Assembly: GCA_003501665.1 (NCBI GenBank)
Contig: DNOQ01000427.1
Location: 1 to 7,746 of the forward strand
Reading direction: 5' to 3'
Length of the DNA stretch: 7,746 nt
Source of the DNA: Bacteroidales bacterium
GTDB taxonomy: Bacteria; Bacteroidota; Bacteroidia; Bacteroidales; VadinHA17
A program made the position numbers and the translations under genes. The notes beneath the pieces were generated by a model, which made no database searches, was not told where the DNA came from, and saw nothing but the letters and a program-made list of their open reading frames with translations. Shown here piece after piece: positions 7,359 to 7,746 of the stretch; position 1 is the first letter of the stretch; every line of letters begins with the position of its first letter.

Positions 7359-7746
7359 ATGCAGTTTATTATAACAATTGATACTGAGGGTGATAATCAG
7401 TGGGATCACGGCCGTGATCTTACGGTTGAGAACATTAAGTTTGTTCCTCGTTTTCATGCTTTATGCGAAGATTATGGCATTAAGCCTACTTATCTTGTCA
7501 CTTCAGAAATATGTAATGACGCATATGCTAGAGATTTATTTACGGGTTATATATCAGACGGTCGCGCTGAGTTAGGAGCTCACCTGCATTCCTGGTCTAC
7601 TCCGCCATTCATTGACAGCGAGGGTTTCAGGGAGAATGATGCCAATCATGCCTTTGCATCAGAGTTGCCTTATGATCTGCTGAACTATAAAATTGCAAAT
7701 CTGACGGAGCAGATTTCCGCGTCATTCGGAAAGCGTCCCACATCCT
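7359..7746 (+). CDS. Polysaccharide deacetylase-like protein (NodB superfamily), 3' truncated
   Basis: The open frame continues past the right edge, giving 129 visible residues. It begins 'MQFIITIDTEGDNQWDHG', in which D8 and E10 lie where the first NodB motif (TFDDG-like catalytic base and metal ligand) is expected after a hydrophobic beta strand. 'GIKPTYLVTS' (40-49) is the second strand region, and 'AELGAHLHSWSTPPF' (70-84) supplies H75 and H77 as probable metal ligands. 'GKRPTS' at the very end is where the next conserved motif (usually R.P...R.G) would begin. These features point to a metal-dependent de-N- or O-acetylase acting on a sugar, probably before or during repeat-unit assembly. 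No signal peptide is visible, so it is likely cytoplasmic. The ATG at 7359 is the first start after the in-frame stop at 7347-7349, preceded by a weak purine-rich AGAGAG. It probably shares the operon and pathway of the adjacent FemAB-like gene. Confidence 0.86.
   Translation, partial: MQFIITIDTEGDNQWDHGRDLTVENIKFVPRFHALCEDYGIKPTYLVTSEICNDAYARDLFTGYISDGRAELGAHLHSWSTPPFIDSEGFRENDANHAFASELPYDLLNYKIANLTEQISASFGKRPTS

Noticed and set aside
7346..7381. An ATG at 7346 overlaps the FemAB-like stop in the ATGA style and might have been the deacetylase start.
   Set aside because: It is in a different frame and stops after 11 codons. The ATG at 7359 gives the expected deacetylase N-terminus directly.
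7062..7457. Minus-strand open frame of 131 codons.
   Set aside because: It is antisense to the conserved C-terminus of the FemAB-like gene and the start of the deacetylase, and shows no protein family features.

Overview
This window is part of a surface-polysaccharide (O-antigen, capsule or exopolysaccharide) biosynthesis locus. Everything recognisable is on the + strand. The host is most likely a member of the Bacteroidota. The DNA is AT-rich, arginine is often coded AGG/AGA, clear Shine-Dalgarno sequences are lacking, and the protein styles (FPSKLTEY-type glycosyltransferases, a FemAB protein beside a deacetylase) are familiar from that phylum. This assignment is inferred and only moderately confident.

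Layout. (1) 1-659 is the C-terminal part of a polytopic membrane protein resembling O-antigen ligases/polymerases, cut by the window start. (2) 771-1607 is a SAM-dependent class I methyltransferase, set apart by non-coding gaps of about 110 bp before it and 136 bp (or slightly less) after it. (3) 1744-6313 holds four GT4-like glycosyltransferases. The first three are joined by 4-nt ATGA overlaps, and the third and fourth are tandem paralogues. (4) 6315-7349 is a FemAB/GNAT-like acyl- or aminoacyltransferase, starting one base after the last glycosyltransferase. (5) 7359-7746 is the N-terminal part of a polysaccharide deacetylase, cut by the window end.

Inferred joint role: the glycosyltransferases successively build a repeat unit on a lipid carrier at the inner face of the membrane. 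The methyltransferase and the FemAB/deacetylase pair decorate it, and the Wzy/WaaL-like protein polymerises or ligates it on the periplasmic side. The initiating transferase, flippase and export genes are not in view.

No gap exceeds 300 bp. I saw no tRNA, rRNA, CRISPR array, insertion sequence or convincing terminator. The most interesting points are a G8 tract inside the first glycosyltransferase (possible phase variation), the glycosyltransferase tandem duplication, and the deacetylase/FemAB pairing, which could form an N-deacetylation and re-acylation module. I did not find a demonstrably new system.
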